A stretch of 8,403 nucleotides of DNA from JBBRHF01 sp038223055 (lineage in GTDB: Bacteria > Actinomycetota > Actinomycetes > JACCUZ01): positions 1-8,403 of the forward strand of contig JBBRHF010000184.1 of NCBI GenBank assembly GCA_038223055.1, in the 5' to 3' direction. Shown here piece after piece: positions 1 to 5,508 of the stretch. The translations under genes were made by a program, and so were the position numbers. Within the stretch, counting starts at the first letter, position 1. Each line of letters starts with the position of its first letter. The notes under the pieces are model-generated. The model made no database searches, was not told where the DNA came from, and saw only the letters and a program-made list of their open reading frames with translations.

Positions 1-265
1 TGTCGGGCGCACTCTGCTCGATCGGGGCGTCGCCCTCGAGGAGTTCGTCGACGTCATTCTCGAGATGGCACGTTGCTCGGTCGCGATGGGCAAGGCGTTG
101 CGGGCCCGGCTGAGCCTCGACAACCGCGGGGAGGTGATGGAGTCCCAGCGCCGAGATGACCTCGCGCTCATCGCCGTACAGCTGCTGGCGGCGATCTTCG
201 AGATCTCCTGCACGCGCTATGCGGTGGACCGGGGCGCGCCAGGCCGGCGCACGTCCGCGGGATGA
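1..265 (+). CDS. 3' end of an unrecognised protein gene (partial)
   Basis: An open frame runs in from the left edge (first full codon at base 2) and stops with TGA at 263-265, giving 87 C-terminal residues. The methionine at 65 is internal, because the frame is open upstream and reads protein-like sequence (GRTLLDRGVALEEFVDVILEMAR). The visible part looks mostly alpha-helical, with alternating Leu/Ile/Val and charged residues (for example DLALIAVQLLAAIFEI), and ends in a short polar tail rich in Arg, Gly and Ala. There is no obvious membrane segment, signal peptide or catalytic motif. I do not recognise the family. A helical signalling or regulatory domain is possible, but this is only an impression from composition. 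The gene converges on the RidA operon. Confidence 0.6.
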   Translation, partial: VGRTLLDRGVALEEFVDVILEMARCSVAMGKALRARLSLDNRGEVMESQRRDDLALIAVQLLAAIFEISCTRYAVDRGAPGRRTSAG

Positions 266-599
266 CACATCGGGTCCAGCGGAGCTTTGGGTGGTGGGTG
301 AACCCGGCTCGTGGGAGAGGCGCACATGAGCCGGGCCCCGATCACAAGCCAATGGCCATGGCTGTCGCTCTGGCTCGGGAGTTCCGCCGCTTGGGTCACA
401 TCAGTCTCATTTGTCACACGACGGAAGGTGATTCGAACTGGCGGCTCAGCGGGTCGTGAACCGGCCCGATCAGCCGGCCAGTGCCTACCGCGGCGAAAAG
501 TAGCCGGACAAGGCGTTGACGCCTCTGCCGCGCTACGACCGATTGCGCATCGTCCAGGTTGTCGCCGGACAGGTTCGACTGGGCTCGACGTCCGCTAGG
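266..599. other. Intergenic stretch between converging genes, no supported gene
   Basis: This 334-bp stretch separates the + strand partial gene from the minus-strand RidA gene. It is less GC-rich than its surroundings. Short open frames exist on both strands, but none has recognisable domain sequence. The only small-ORF candidate is an ATG at 326 preceded by GGGAGAGG (313-320), reading to a stop at 598; after about 35 residues its translation looks like random Arg/Gly/Ala-rich sequence. Visible structure is an 8-bp inverted repeat around that ATG and a short CCGGC/GCCGG hairpin at 461-477. I see no clear terminator with a T tract for either flanking gene. Confidence 0.5.
303..335. repeat. 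8-bp perfect inverted repeat enclosing a Shine-Dalgarno-like stretch and an ATG
   Basis: CCCGGCTC at 303-310 is the exact reverse complement of GAGCCGGG at 328-335, with a 17-nt loop. The loop carries GGGAGAGG (313-320), and the ATG at 326-328 sits at the loop/stem border. It may act as a terminator-like hairpin for the upstream gene. A role in translation is speculative because the downstream ORF is unconvincing. Confidence 0.4.
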
Positions 600-1064
600 T
601 CAGCCGGTGACCTCGACGACGATGTCGACCTCGACGGGGGCGTTCAACGGCAGGACCGCGACTCCGACGGCGCTGCGCGCGTGCACCCCAGCATCGCCGA
701 ACACCGTGCCCAGCAACTCGCTCGCGCCGTTGACGACGCCCGGTTGGCCGGTGAAGTCGGGGGCGCTGGCGACGTAACCGACCACCTTGACCACCCGCAC
801 GACGCGGTCCAGGTCCCCCACCACCGACTTGACCGCGGCAATGGCATTGAGGGCGCAGGTCGCGGCGAGCGACTTGGCCTGCTCGGCGTCGATCTCGGCT
901 CCGACCTTGCCGGTCGCCGCGAGGGCCCCCGCCACCATCGGCAGCTGGCCGGAGGTGTAGACGTGGCTTCCGCTCTGGACTGCGGGTACGTAGGCCGCGA
1001 CCGGCGCCGGGACAGGGGGCACCGCAAGCCCCAACTCGGCCAGGCGGTCCTCGACGGCGCTCAT
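600..1064 (-). CDS. RidA/YjgF/YER057c family protein (Rv3678c-like)
   Basis: A 154-aa protein beginning MSAVEDRLAELG. RidA-family proteins are small cytosolic trimers; the archetype deaminates reactive 2-aminoacrylate and other enamine/imine intermediates from PLP enzymes. Visible signatures are VYTSGQLP (residues 35-42), a central helix CALNAIAAVKSVVGDLDRV (about 70-88), and the C-terminal strand block HARSAVGVAVLPLNAPVEV (128-146). That block holds the Arg expected in the pocket (R130) and the following P-L-N-A-P-V-E signature. It is longer than E. coli RidA (about 128 aa) but matches, from memory, the actinobacterial subgroup represented by mycobacterial Rv3678c, including GYVASAPDFTGQPGVVNGASELLG. 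The ATG at 1064 overlaps the stop of the DUF4177 gene as ATGA, so the two are probably translationally coupled. The open frame extends upstream to 1211, but that part is the DUF4177 gene read out of frame. Substrate unknown. Confidence 0.93.
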   Translation of the reverse strand: MSAVEDRLAELGLAVPPVPAPVAAYVPAVQSGSHVYTSGQLPMVAGALAATGKVGAEIDAEQAKSLAATCALNAIAAVKSVVGDLDRVVRVVKVVGYVASAPDFTGQPGVVNGASELLGTVFGDAGVHARSAVGVAVLPLNAPVEVDIVVEVTG

Positions 1065-1219
1065 GACGCCGGTCGCTTCAGGTAGGCGACGAGCTGATCG
1101 CTGCCAGATGGCCCGGGCACGACCTGCACCAGCTCCCAGCCGTCGGTGCCCCACGTGTCCAGGATCTGCTTGGTCGCATGCACGAGCAACGGCACCGTTG
1201 CGTATTCCCACGTTGTCAT
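1061..1219 (-). CDS. Small DUF4177-type protein upstream of RidA
   Basis: A 52-aa protein starting MTTWEYATVPLLVHATKQILDTWG and continuing with DGWELVQVV and LVAYLKRP. The WEYATVPL...GWELVQV pattern is the hallmark of the short actinobacterial DUF4177 proteins, whose biochemical role is unknown. The start at 1219 gives the expected N-terminus. An in-frame ATG at 1252 would add 11 residues, but it lies in the arm of the inverted repeat and lacks a ribosome binding site. A clear Shine-Dalgarno is also missing before 1219, so a leaderless or weak start is possible. Its TGA overlaps the ATG of the RidA gene (ATGA at 1064-1061), so the two form an operon. The same order, DUF4177 then RidA, is known from mycobacteria and relatives. 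Confidence 0.88.
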   Translation of the reverse strand: MTTWEYATVPLLVHATKQILDTWGTDGWELVQVVPGPSGSDQLVAYLKRPAS

Positions 1220-1249
1220 GCCCGGGACTCTACCCAACGCCAGCCCGTC

Positions 1250-1304
1250 CATGATCGTGAGGGGAATCCGGAGCAGGACAAGCTGGATCTCCCTCACGAT
1301 CATG
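1250..1304. repeat. 14-bp perfect inverted repeat in the divergent promoter region
   Basis: CATGATCGTGAGGG (1250-1263) and CCCTCACGATCATG (1291-1304) are exact reverse complements. Pairing continues inward: G1264-T1290 wobble, one mismatch, then ATCC (1266-1269) with GGAT (1285-1288), a wobble and one more pair, leaving an 11-nt loop (1272-1282). It lies between the DUF4177 start (1219) and the SDR start (1328), so it is better placed for an operator or a dispersed palindromic element than for a terminator. The outer 11 bases CATGATCGTGA recur at 6966-6976 in another palindrome. Confidence 0.8.
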
Positions 1305-1327
1305 CATAGGTGTGACAGGGTCCGGGC

Positions 1328-2089
1328 GTGCCCGACGACGCCAGAGTTGCCCTTGTCACCGGTGGCGGCCGAGGCATCGGCCGCGCCGTCGCGATCCGCC
1401 TCGGCCAGGCTGGCTACCGCGTGGCCGTCACGGCCCGCAGCGAGGACCAGCTGCGCGAGACCGCGGCCCTGGTGGGTCCCGAGACGATGGTGCTGCCTGC
1501 CGACATGATGTCGCCACAGGCACCCGACGAGGTCGCCCGAGCGGTCGAGGACCGATGGGGCCCGATCACTGTCCTGGTGGCCAACGCCGGCGCCGGGGAG
1601 TCCGCACCGATCGCGAAGATGACCGACGAGATGTGGCAGCGCCAGCTCGACCTCAACCTGAGCGCTCCGTTCCGCTGCATCCGGCGGGTCGTCCCGGGCA
1701 TGGTCGACCAGGGCTGGGGTCGCGTCGTGGTGCTGGCCTCGATCGCCGCCAAGGTCGGCGAGCCCTACATCGCCGGCTATTGCGCCGCCAAGCACGGTGT
1801 CCTCGGGCTGGTGCGCTCGGTGGCGGCCGAACTGGCCCGGACCGGCGTGACCGTCAACGCGGTCTGCCCCGCCTACGTCGACACCCCGATGACCGACGGC
1901 ACCGTCGCGACGATCGTGGCGACCACCGGCCGGACGGCCGAGGAGGCCAGGGCGGCGCTGGAGCGCAAGCAGCCGATCGGCCGGCTGATCACCGTGGACG
2001 AGGTCACCGAAGCCGTGTGGTTCTGCGTGGCCAACTCCGGTGTCACCGGTCAGGGCATCAACGTCGACGGCGGCGCACTGCAGTCGTGA
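1328..2089 (+). CDS. Short-chain dehydrogenase/reductase (SDR), classical type
   Basis: A 253-aa cytosolic NAD(P)H-dependent oxidoreductase with every classical SDR landmark. The cofactor motif TGGGRGIG is at residues 11-18, D59 lies in the adenine-ring region, NAG is at 86-88, the structural Asn is N110, and the catalytic residues are S138, Y151 and K155 (YCAAK). The post-active-site PAYVDTPM is at 181-188, and the C-terminal GQGINVDGGALQS closes the fold. Length is typical (about 250 aa). TARS after the second strand, with Arg following Ala, hints at NADP(H), but this is not decisive. It could be a 3-oxoacyl reductase-like or hydroxyacyl-CoA dehydrogenase-like enzyme; the sequence does not name the substrate. 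The start is GTG at 1328 with AGGG (1317-1320) seven bases upstream. Its TGA overlaps the next gene's GTG. It is divergent from DUF4177-RidA across the inverted repeat at 1250-1304. Confidence 0.93.
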   Translation: MPDDARVALVTGGGRGIGRAVAIRLGQAGYRVAVTARSEDQLRETAALVGPETMVLPADMMSPQAPDEVARAVEDRWGPITVLVANAGAGESAPIAKMTDEMWQRQLDLNLSAPFRCIRRVVPGMVDQGWGRVVVLASIAAKVGEPYIAGYCAAKHGVLGLVRSVAAELARTGVTVNAVCPAYVDTPMTDGTVATIVATTGRTAEEARAALERKQPIGRLITVDEVTEAVWFCVANSGVTGQGINVDGGALQS

Positions 2090-2895
2090 ACCCGCCCGCA
2101 CCGGATCTGACGGTGTCCTACGGGCCGGGGCCTGACCGTGTGGCCGACCTGCGGCTGCCCGCCGGCGCCGGCGCCGCGCCGCTCGTCGTCGTCGTACACG
2201 GTGGCTTCTGGCGGGCCGAATTCGACCGGGCCCACGTCGGGCCGCAGAGCGCCGGGCTCGCCGCGGCCGGCTGGGCGGTGGCCACCATCGAGTACCACCG
2301 CGTAGGGCAACCCGGTGGTGGCTGGCCGGGCACCTTCGACGACCTGGCGCTGGCGGTGGACACGCTGCCCGACCTGTGCGCGCGGGAGACGCTCGACCGG
2401 ACTGACGGGCGCCACGTCGATGCCGGACGGGTCGTGCTCGTCGGTCACTCGGCCGGGGGGCATCTCGCCCTGTGGGCCGCGGCGCGCCACCGGCTGCCCG
2501 TCGGGTCGCGCTGGCGGCGGGACACCGCGCCCCCGCTGCGCGGTGTGGTCTCGCTGGCGGGCGTGGCCGACCTGGCCCTGGCCGGGCGACTTCACCTGGG
2601 CGAGGATGCGGCGAGCGCCCTGCTCGGCGGCGACGAGACCACCGTGCCCGAACGCTGGGAGGCGGCCGACCCGGCGGCCCGGCTGCCGCTCGGCCTGCCG
2701 GTGATGCTTGTGCACGGCGCCGCCGACGAGATCGTCCCTGTCGCGGTCAGCCGGTCGTACGCCGGGCGGGCCCGCGCCGCCGGGGACTTCCCGACCGGGC
2801 GCGAGCTCGCCGGAACGGGACACTTCGAGCTGATCGACCCGCTCTCGACCGCCTGGCCGGCGGTCCTGGAGGCCGTGGCCGCGTTGCTGGTCTGA
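2086..2895 (+). CDS. Alpha/beta hydrolase with HGGFW motif (kynurenine formamidase-like/esterase)
   Basis: A 269-aa alpha/beta hydrolase. HGGFW (residues 38-42) forms the oxyanion-hole region, the nucleophile elbow is GHSAGG with S122, and the likely acid and base are D214 (in AADEIVP) and H246 (in GTGHFELIDP). Length fits single-domain hydrolases, and there is no signal peptide. HGG(F/Y)W followed by GHSAGGHLALW resembles the arylformamidase (kynurenine formamidase) and carboxylesterase branch. A kynurenine role is only a hypothesis, since no other tryptophan-degradation gene is in view. The GTG start at 2086 overlaps the SDR stop as GTGA, a strong sign of an operon with coupled translation; in-frame sequence further upstream is the SDR gene read in another frame. 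The pair could act in sequence on one substrate, with hydrolysis of an ester or amide and oxidation or reduction of a carbonyl or alcohol. Confidence 0.88.
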   Translation: MNPPAPDLTVSYGPGPDRVADLRLPAGAGAAPLVVVVHGGFWRAEFDRAHVGPQSAGLAAAGWAVATIEYHRVGQPGGGWPGTFDDLALAVDTLPDLCARETLDRTDGRHVDAGRVVLVGHSAGGHLALWAAARHRLPVGSRWRRDTAPPLRGVVSLAGVADLALAGRLHLGEDAASALLGGDETTVPERWEAADPAARLPLGLPVMLVHGAADEIVPVAVSRSYAGRARAAGDFPTGRELAGTGHFELIDPLSTAWPAVLEAVAALLV

Positions 2896-2924
2896 CCGCC
2901 GCTACGGCTCGAGGGCCAGGGCGC

Positions 2925-2936
2925 GCGAAGCTTCGC
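2925..2936. repeat. 12-bp perfect palindrome between converging genes
   Basis: GCGAAGCTTCGC reads identically on both strands. It lies 30 bp after the hydrolase stop. With no central loop it is a poor RNA hairpin as it stands, so it may be a protein-binding site or chance. There is no T tract after it. Confidence 0.3.
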
Positions 2937-2981
2937 AGCCGTGCGAACGAAATGTTGTCACGTCGAACGCGCGCGGTCGTC

Positions 2982-3047
2982 GCCGATTCTCTACACATAG
3001 CCGGCCGATTCTCGCAACATGGTCCGCCGATTCTCTGGATCGGAAGC
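2982..3047. repeat. Three direct repeats of GCCGATTCTC at an exact 22-bp period
   Basis: The 10-mer GCCGATTCTC occurs at 2982-2991, 3004-3013 and 3026-3035, with starts exactly 22 bp apart, about two helical turns. The intervening 12 bp are partly conserved: units 1 and 2 agree at 6 of 12 positions, including a shared ACAT in the same phase, whereas unit 3 diverges. The array sits in the convergent gap between the hydrolase (ends 2895) and the amidotransferase (ends 3079). It could be a decayed minisatellite or an array of same-face protein-binding sites; the function is unknown. Confidence 0.75.
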
Positions 3048-3053
3048 CTCGGT

Positions 3054-3078
3054 CCCGCCGCGAAAACTGCCCGGCGGG
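3054..3078 (-). terminator. Hairpin directly after the amidotransferase stop
   Basis: CCCGCCG (3054-3060) pairs with CGGCGGG (3072-3078) around an 11-nt loop. On the minus strand the hairpin begins immediately after the TAG stop at 3081-3079. No T tract follows, as is common for high-GC actinobacterial terminators, so the call rests on position and stem strength. Confidence 0.5.
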
Positions 3079-3865
3079 CTACGCCCGGTGCTGGCTGCGG
3101 GCGGCCCGCTCGCCCAGGTCGGCGAGGCGCATCAGGTGCTGCGGCGCCACGTCGATAAGGGTGGTGACCCGAGCATGCAGCTCGGGGCCGACGTGCAGCA
3201 ACTGTCCGCCGCCGAGGGTGCGCCAGCCCGGGTCCTCGTCCAGCTGTTCGCTCGCCACCAGGACGGCGGGAGCGGCTGCGAGGTCGCCGGACCGGACCCG
3301 GATGGAGCCCGGCAGGCTGGTGGCGTCGAGGTAGCGCCGCCCGGCGGGGCCACCGGGGGCGCGGGTCAGCACCAGCAGCTCGTGGGTGTCCGGGTAGCGA
3401 AGCGCCCACAGCTCGTCAGCCGAGATGATCACCAGGTTGAGCGCATAGATCGGGACGTTCGCGGCGATCCAGCGCACCGCCGCAGTGAGGCCGGCGGTGA
3501 GATCACCCCGGGCCCGGCGGGTCTCCCCGGTGACCAGCGCGAACACCCGCTCGCTGTCGGTGTCGCCGTGTAAGAGTTCGCGGGCGCCGAGCTCGACCAG
3601 CCGGGTCTCCAGCCGAGGCAGGTCGGCGACCACGCCGTGATGGGCGAGCAGCCGCCCGTCCTGTTCGAACGGGTGGGTGTTCTCGACCTGCGGCTCCCCG
3701 CTGCTCGCGAACCGGACGTGCGCGAGGAAGCTCGTCGTACCAGCCCAGGCCGGTGCCGTCGGGTTCCCCGCGGCTCTGCTCGGCGAGGCTGTCCGGGGCC
3801 TCCAGCAGGCAGAAGGTGGCAGCCACTGACTGGGCGCCGCCGTGCAGCCCGAAAAGTCGACACAT
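3079..3865 (-). pseudogene. Class II glutamine amidotransferase, frameshifted and internally shortened
   Basis: The N-terminal part starts at ATG 3865 and reads MCRLFGLHGGAQSVAATF, then EPDGTGLGWYDE, placing the nucleophile Cys at position 2 as in the GATase type 2 (YafJ/EgtC-like) family. After codon 3733-3731 (E) this frame turns to non-homologous Arg-rich sequence and stops at 3503. The rest of the protein continues in the next frame from about 3738: TTSFLAHVRFASSG, VENTHPF, HHGVV, then GDTDSERVFALVTGE, WALRYPDTHELLVL and ASEQLDEDPGWRTL, to TAG at 3081-3079. Relatives I recall carry some 25-30 residues between the YDE-like and TTF-AHVR-like blocks that are absent here, so a deletion that is not a multiple of three is likelier than one indel. 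The family's oxyanion-hole Asn in HNG is replaced: the sequence reads HHG. The gene follows the 207-aa gene with a TGATG overlap and has GGAG (3871-3874) five bases before ATG. An assembly or sequencing error remains possible. Confidence 0.8.
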
Positions 3866-4488
3866 CAGAACTCCGAGCTGATCCGGCCCAGCACCTCAAC
3901 CCGCCAGTCGTCATAGCTTTCCCCGTCCTGCGAGGCGCCCTCCGCGGCATGCGATGGCGGCTCGGCCCGGTCGGCCCGGGCCCCGGTCGCCGTGCGCTCC
4001 AGCGCCGCCGCCGCCACCTCGTCGGCCAGCGCCCCGCTGGGCAGCACCTGCACGCCCAGCCGGCTGCCGGCCCGATCGGCCCGGACGGCATCGGCCAGCA
4101 CGTCCAGCAGCGCCAGTCGCGCACCCTGGTCGTCCGGCGGCGACACGTCGACGAGGGTGCTGCCGGCGACGAGGACGACCCGCCCGTCGCGGGACAGGGC
4201 CGGCAGGACGGTCCCCACGGCGGCGAACCGGGCGAGCAGGCCGTCCTCCAGGAAGTTGCGCACCCGCTCGATCACACCGCTGCCCCGCGGCGCCACGTCC
4301 ACCGGCAGCTGCACGTAGCAGTCCAGCGAGCCGGGCGCGCGCCCGGTGACCGCTGCGTCGAGTCGGGTGAGGTCCGCGACCGTGGTCACCTGCGCTCCTG
4401 CCGCCCGAAGGGCCGCCTCGACCGCGGCCACGTGCGGGACCGCACCCGTCACGAGCACCGTCGGAATCCATGTCGGTGTCGATGTCAC
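3865..4488 (-). CDS. Degenerate SDR-like Rossmann-fold protein of unknown function
   Basis: A 207-aa protein. Strand-like LVTG near residue 12 is followed by a helix and the second strand AQVTTVADL. YVQLPVDV (58-65) takes the place where an SDR would have NNAG. A helix LLARFAAVGTVLPAL leads to the strand GRVVLVAGST (about 102-111), then DDQGARLALLDVLADAVRAD. This spacing resembles an SDR fold, but the glycine-rich TGxxxGxG motif and the Tyr-x-x-x-Lys pair are absent, so dehydrogenase activity is unlikely. The C-terminus ends YDDWRVEVLGRISSEF after a polar low-complexity linker. The GTG start at 4488 is chosen because AAGGGAG (4500-4494) lies five bases upstream; the frame opens further to 4647, but that would overlap the GDPD gene. 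Its TGA overlaps the amidotransferase ATG (TGATG), so the two were built as one coupled unit. I recognise the architecture only loosely; no function is assigned. Confidence 0.82.
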   Translation of the reverse strand: MTSTPTWIPTVLVTGAVPHVAAVEAALRAAGAQVTTVADLTRLDAAVTGRAPGSLDCYVQLPVDVAPRGSGVIERVRNFLEDGLLARFAAVGTVLPALSRDGRVVLVAGSTLVDVSPPDDQGARLALLDVLADAVRADRAGSRLGVQVLPSGALADEVAAAALERTATGARADRAEPPSHAAEGASQDGESYDDWRVEVLGRISSEF

Positions 4489-4552
4489 CGTCGCTCCCTT
4501 CGCCGTTCCCCGCACCGCACCGTAGCCAACGACGGTCAGCAGGGATGGCACG
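4489..4552. promoter_or_regulatory. Divergent promoter region with ribosome binding sites for both flanking genes
   Basis: This 64-bp gap separates the starts of the 207-aa gene (minus) and the GDPD gene (plus). It holds AAGGGAG (minus strand, 4500-4494) for the former and AGGGA (4541-4545), seven bases before ATG 4553, for the latter. A small inverted repeat, ACCGT (4519-4523)/ACGGT (4532-4536), lies between them and could be an operator half-site pair. I see no convincing -35/-10 pair on either strand. The two promoters must overlap or share this short space. Confidence 0.45.
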
Positions 4553-5389
4553 ATGGTTCGCGTGAGTGCTCGCCGTAGGACGCGAGGGCCGCACGCCCCC
4601 CAGGTCGTCGCGCACCGCGGCTCCTCCGGCGACGTACCCGAGCACACCCTGGCGGCCTACCGCCTCGCTCTTGAGGAGGGCGCCGACGCGCTCGAATGCG
4701 ACGTGCGCCTCACCCGGGACGGCCACCTGGTGTGTGTCCACGACCGGCGGATCGACCGGACGTCCAGCGGCACCGGGATCGTGTCCACGCTGGAGCTGGC
4801 CGAGCTCAGCGAGCTCGACTGGGGGTCCTGGCGCGACACGTGGGAGGACTATCAGGAGCCCGAGGCGCCCGATCGCGACCGCTCGCAGATCCTGACCCTG
4901 CGCCGGCTGCTCGAGACCGTCGCCGATGCCGGCCGGCCGGTGGAGATCGCCATCGAGACCAAGCACCCCACCCGCTACGCCGGCCTCGTCGAGCGCCGGC
5001 TGGTCGAGCTTCTCGACACGTTCGGCTGGGCGACACCCCGCCCGGGCCGTACGTCGCCGGCCCGGATCATGAGCTTCTCGCACCTGTCGCTGCGCCGGAT
5101 CCATCAGTTGGCCCCGTCCGTGGACACGGCCTACCTGATGGACCGGGTCCCGCTGTGGTTTCGGGATGGGAGCCTGCCGCTCGGTGTGCCCATCGCGGCG
5201 CCGAGCATCGACATCGTGCGCTCTCACCACCGCTACGTCGAGCGGGCGCACCGCGTCGGTCATCAGGTGCATGTGTGGACCGTCGACAGCCGCGCTGACA
5301 TCGCCCTGTGCATCGAGCTCGGGGTCGACGCGATCATCACCAGCCGCCCCACCCGGGTCCTCAAGGCCCTCGGCCGACCCACCGTTTAA
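4553..5389 (+). CDS. glpQ1: Glycerophosphodiester phosphodiesterase (GlpQ1-like)
   Basis: A 278-aa GDPD-family TIM-barrel enzyme that hydrolyses glycerophosphodiesters, the deacylated phospholipid head groups, to glycerol-3-phosphate and an alcohol. Catalytic and metal ligands are visible: AHRG (residues 20-23) with H21 and R22, PEHT with E30, LECDVRLTRDG with E48 and D50, and VHD with H63. Later blocks are AIETKHP (133-139), IMSFSH, and VHVWTVDS plus GVDAIITSRP near the end, the usual barrel-closing segments. There is no secretion signal or membrane helix, so it is probably cytoplasmic. From memory it resembles mycobacterial GlpQ1 (Rv3842c) closely, including LTRDGHLVCVHDRR. The ATG at 4553 has AGGGA at good distance. 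A GTG at 4562 preceded by CACGAT (4550-4555) is an alternative leaderless start, and both leave the domain intact. The gene heads three same-strand genes with the RsbW-like and DUF5926 genes. Confidence 0.95.
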   Translation: MVRVSARRRTRGPHAPQVVAHRGSSGDVPEHTLAAYRLALEEGADALECDVRLTRDGHLVCVHDRRIDRTSSGTGIVSTLELAELSELDWGSWRDTWEDYQEPEAPDRDRSQILTLRRLLETVADAGRPVEIAIETKHPTRYAGLVERRLVELLDTFGWATPRPGRTSPARIMSFSHLSLRRIHQLAPSVDTAYLMDRVPLWFRDGSLPLGVPIAAPSIDIVRSHHRYVERAHRVGHQVHVWTVDSRADIALCIELGVDAIITSRPTRVLKALGRPTV

Positions 5390-5404
5390 CCCGGTCTGAC
5401 CGGG
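5390..5404 (+). terminator. Short GC hairpin directly after the GDPD stop
   Basis: CCCGGT (5390-5395) pairs with ACCGGG (5399-5404) around a 3-nt loop, starting on the first base after the TAA at 5387-5389. No T run follows. It could attenuate or end transcription before the next gene, which begins 104 bases further on. Confidence 0.4.
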
Positions 5405-5508
5405 AGGGCCGCGATCGACCTCTCGTCGGCCGTTTCGGCTCGCGCCGGGTCGGGAACGAGGGACTGGACAGCGGTGTCGAAAAGAGCGGACCGCGGGGCG
5501 GAGGGCTC

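Noticed and set aside
428..445. TTCGAAC resembling a tRNA T loop
   Set aside because: The flanking bases do not form a T stem, and no acceptor or anticodon stem can be placed around it.
503..575. Direct repeat GCCGGACA (503-510 and 564-571)
   Set aside because: Two 8-mers with poorly matching flanks are expected by chance at this GC content.
326..598. Small ORF with a good ribosome binding site in the first intergenic region
   Set aside because: After a short hydrophobic start the translation has no recognisable family and random-looking Arg/Gly/Ala content, so it is kept only as a remark.
1061..2101. 346-codon open frame on the minus strand covering the SDR gene
   Set aside because: Only its last 52 codons (DUF4177) are real. 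The rest is antisense to a textbook SDR and reads as low-complexity sequence rich in Asp, Gly and Arg, a usual artefact in high-GC DNA.
2982..3047. CRISPR array
   Set aside because: The repeat core is only 10 bp, with 12-bp gaps that partly resemble each other. Repeats and spacers are too short and no cas gene is present.
3725..3740. Programmed ribosomal frameshift in the amidotransferase
   Set aside because: There is no slippery heptamer at the junction, and an expected stretch of residues appears to be missing, so a deletion or artefact explains it better.
3911..5272. 453-codon open frame on the minus strand opposite the GDPD gene
   Set aside because: It is antisense to the GDPD and overlaps the 207-aa gene in another frame. 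Its composition is Arg/Gly/Ala repeats without any domain signature.
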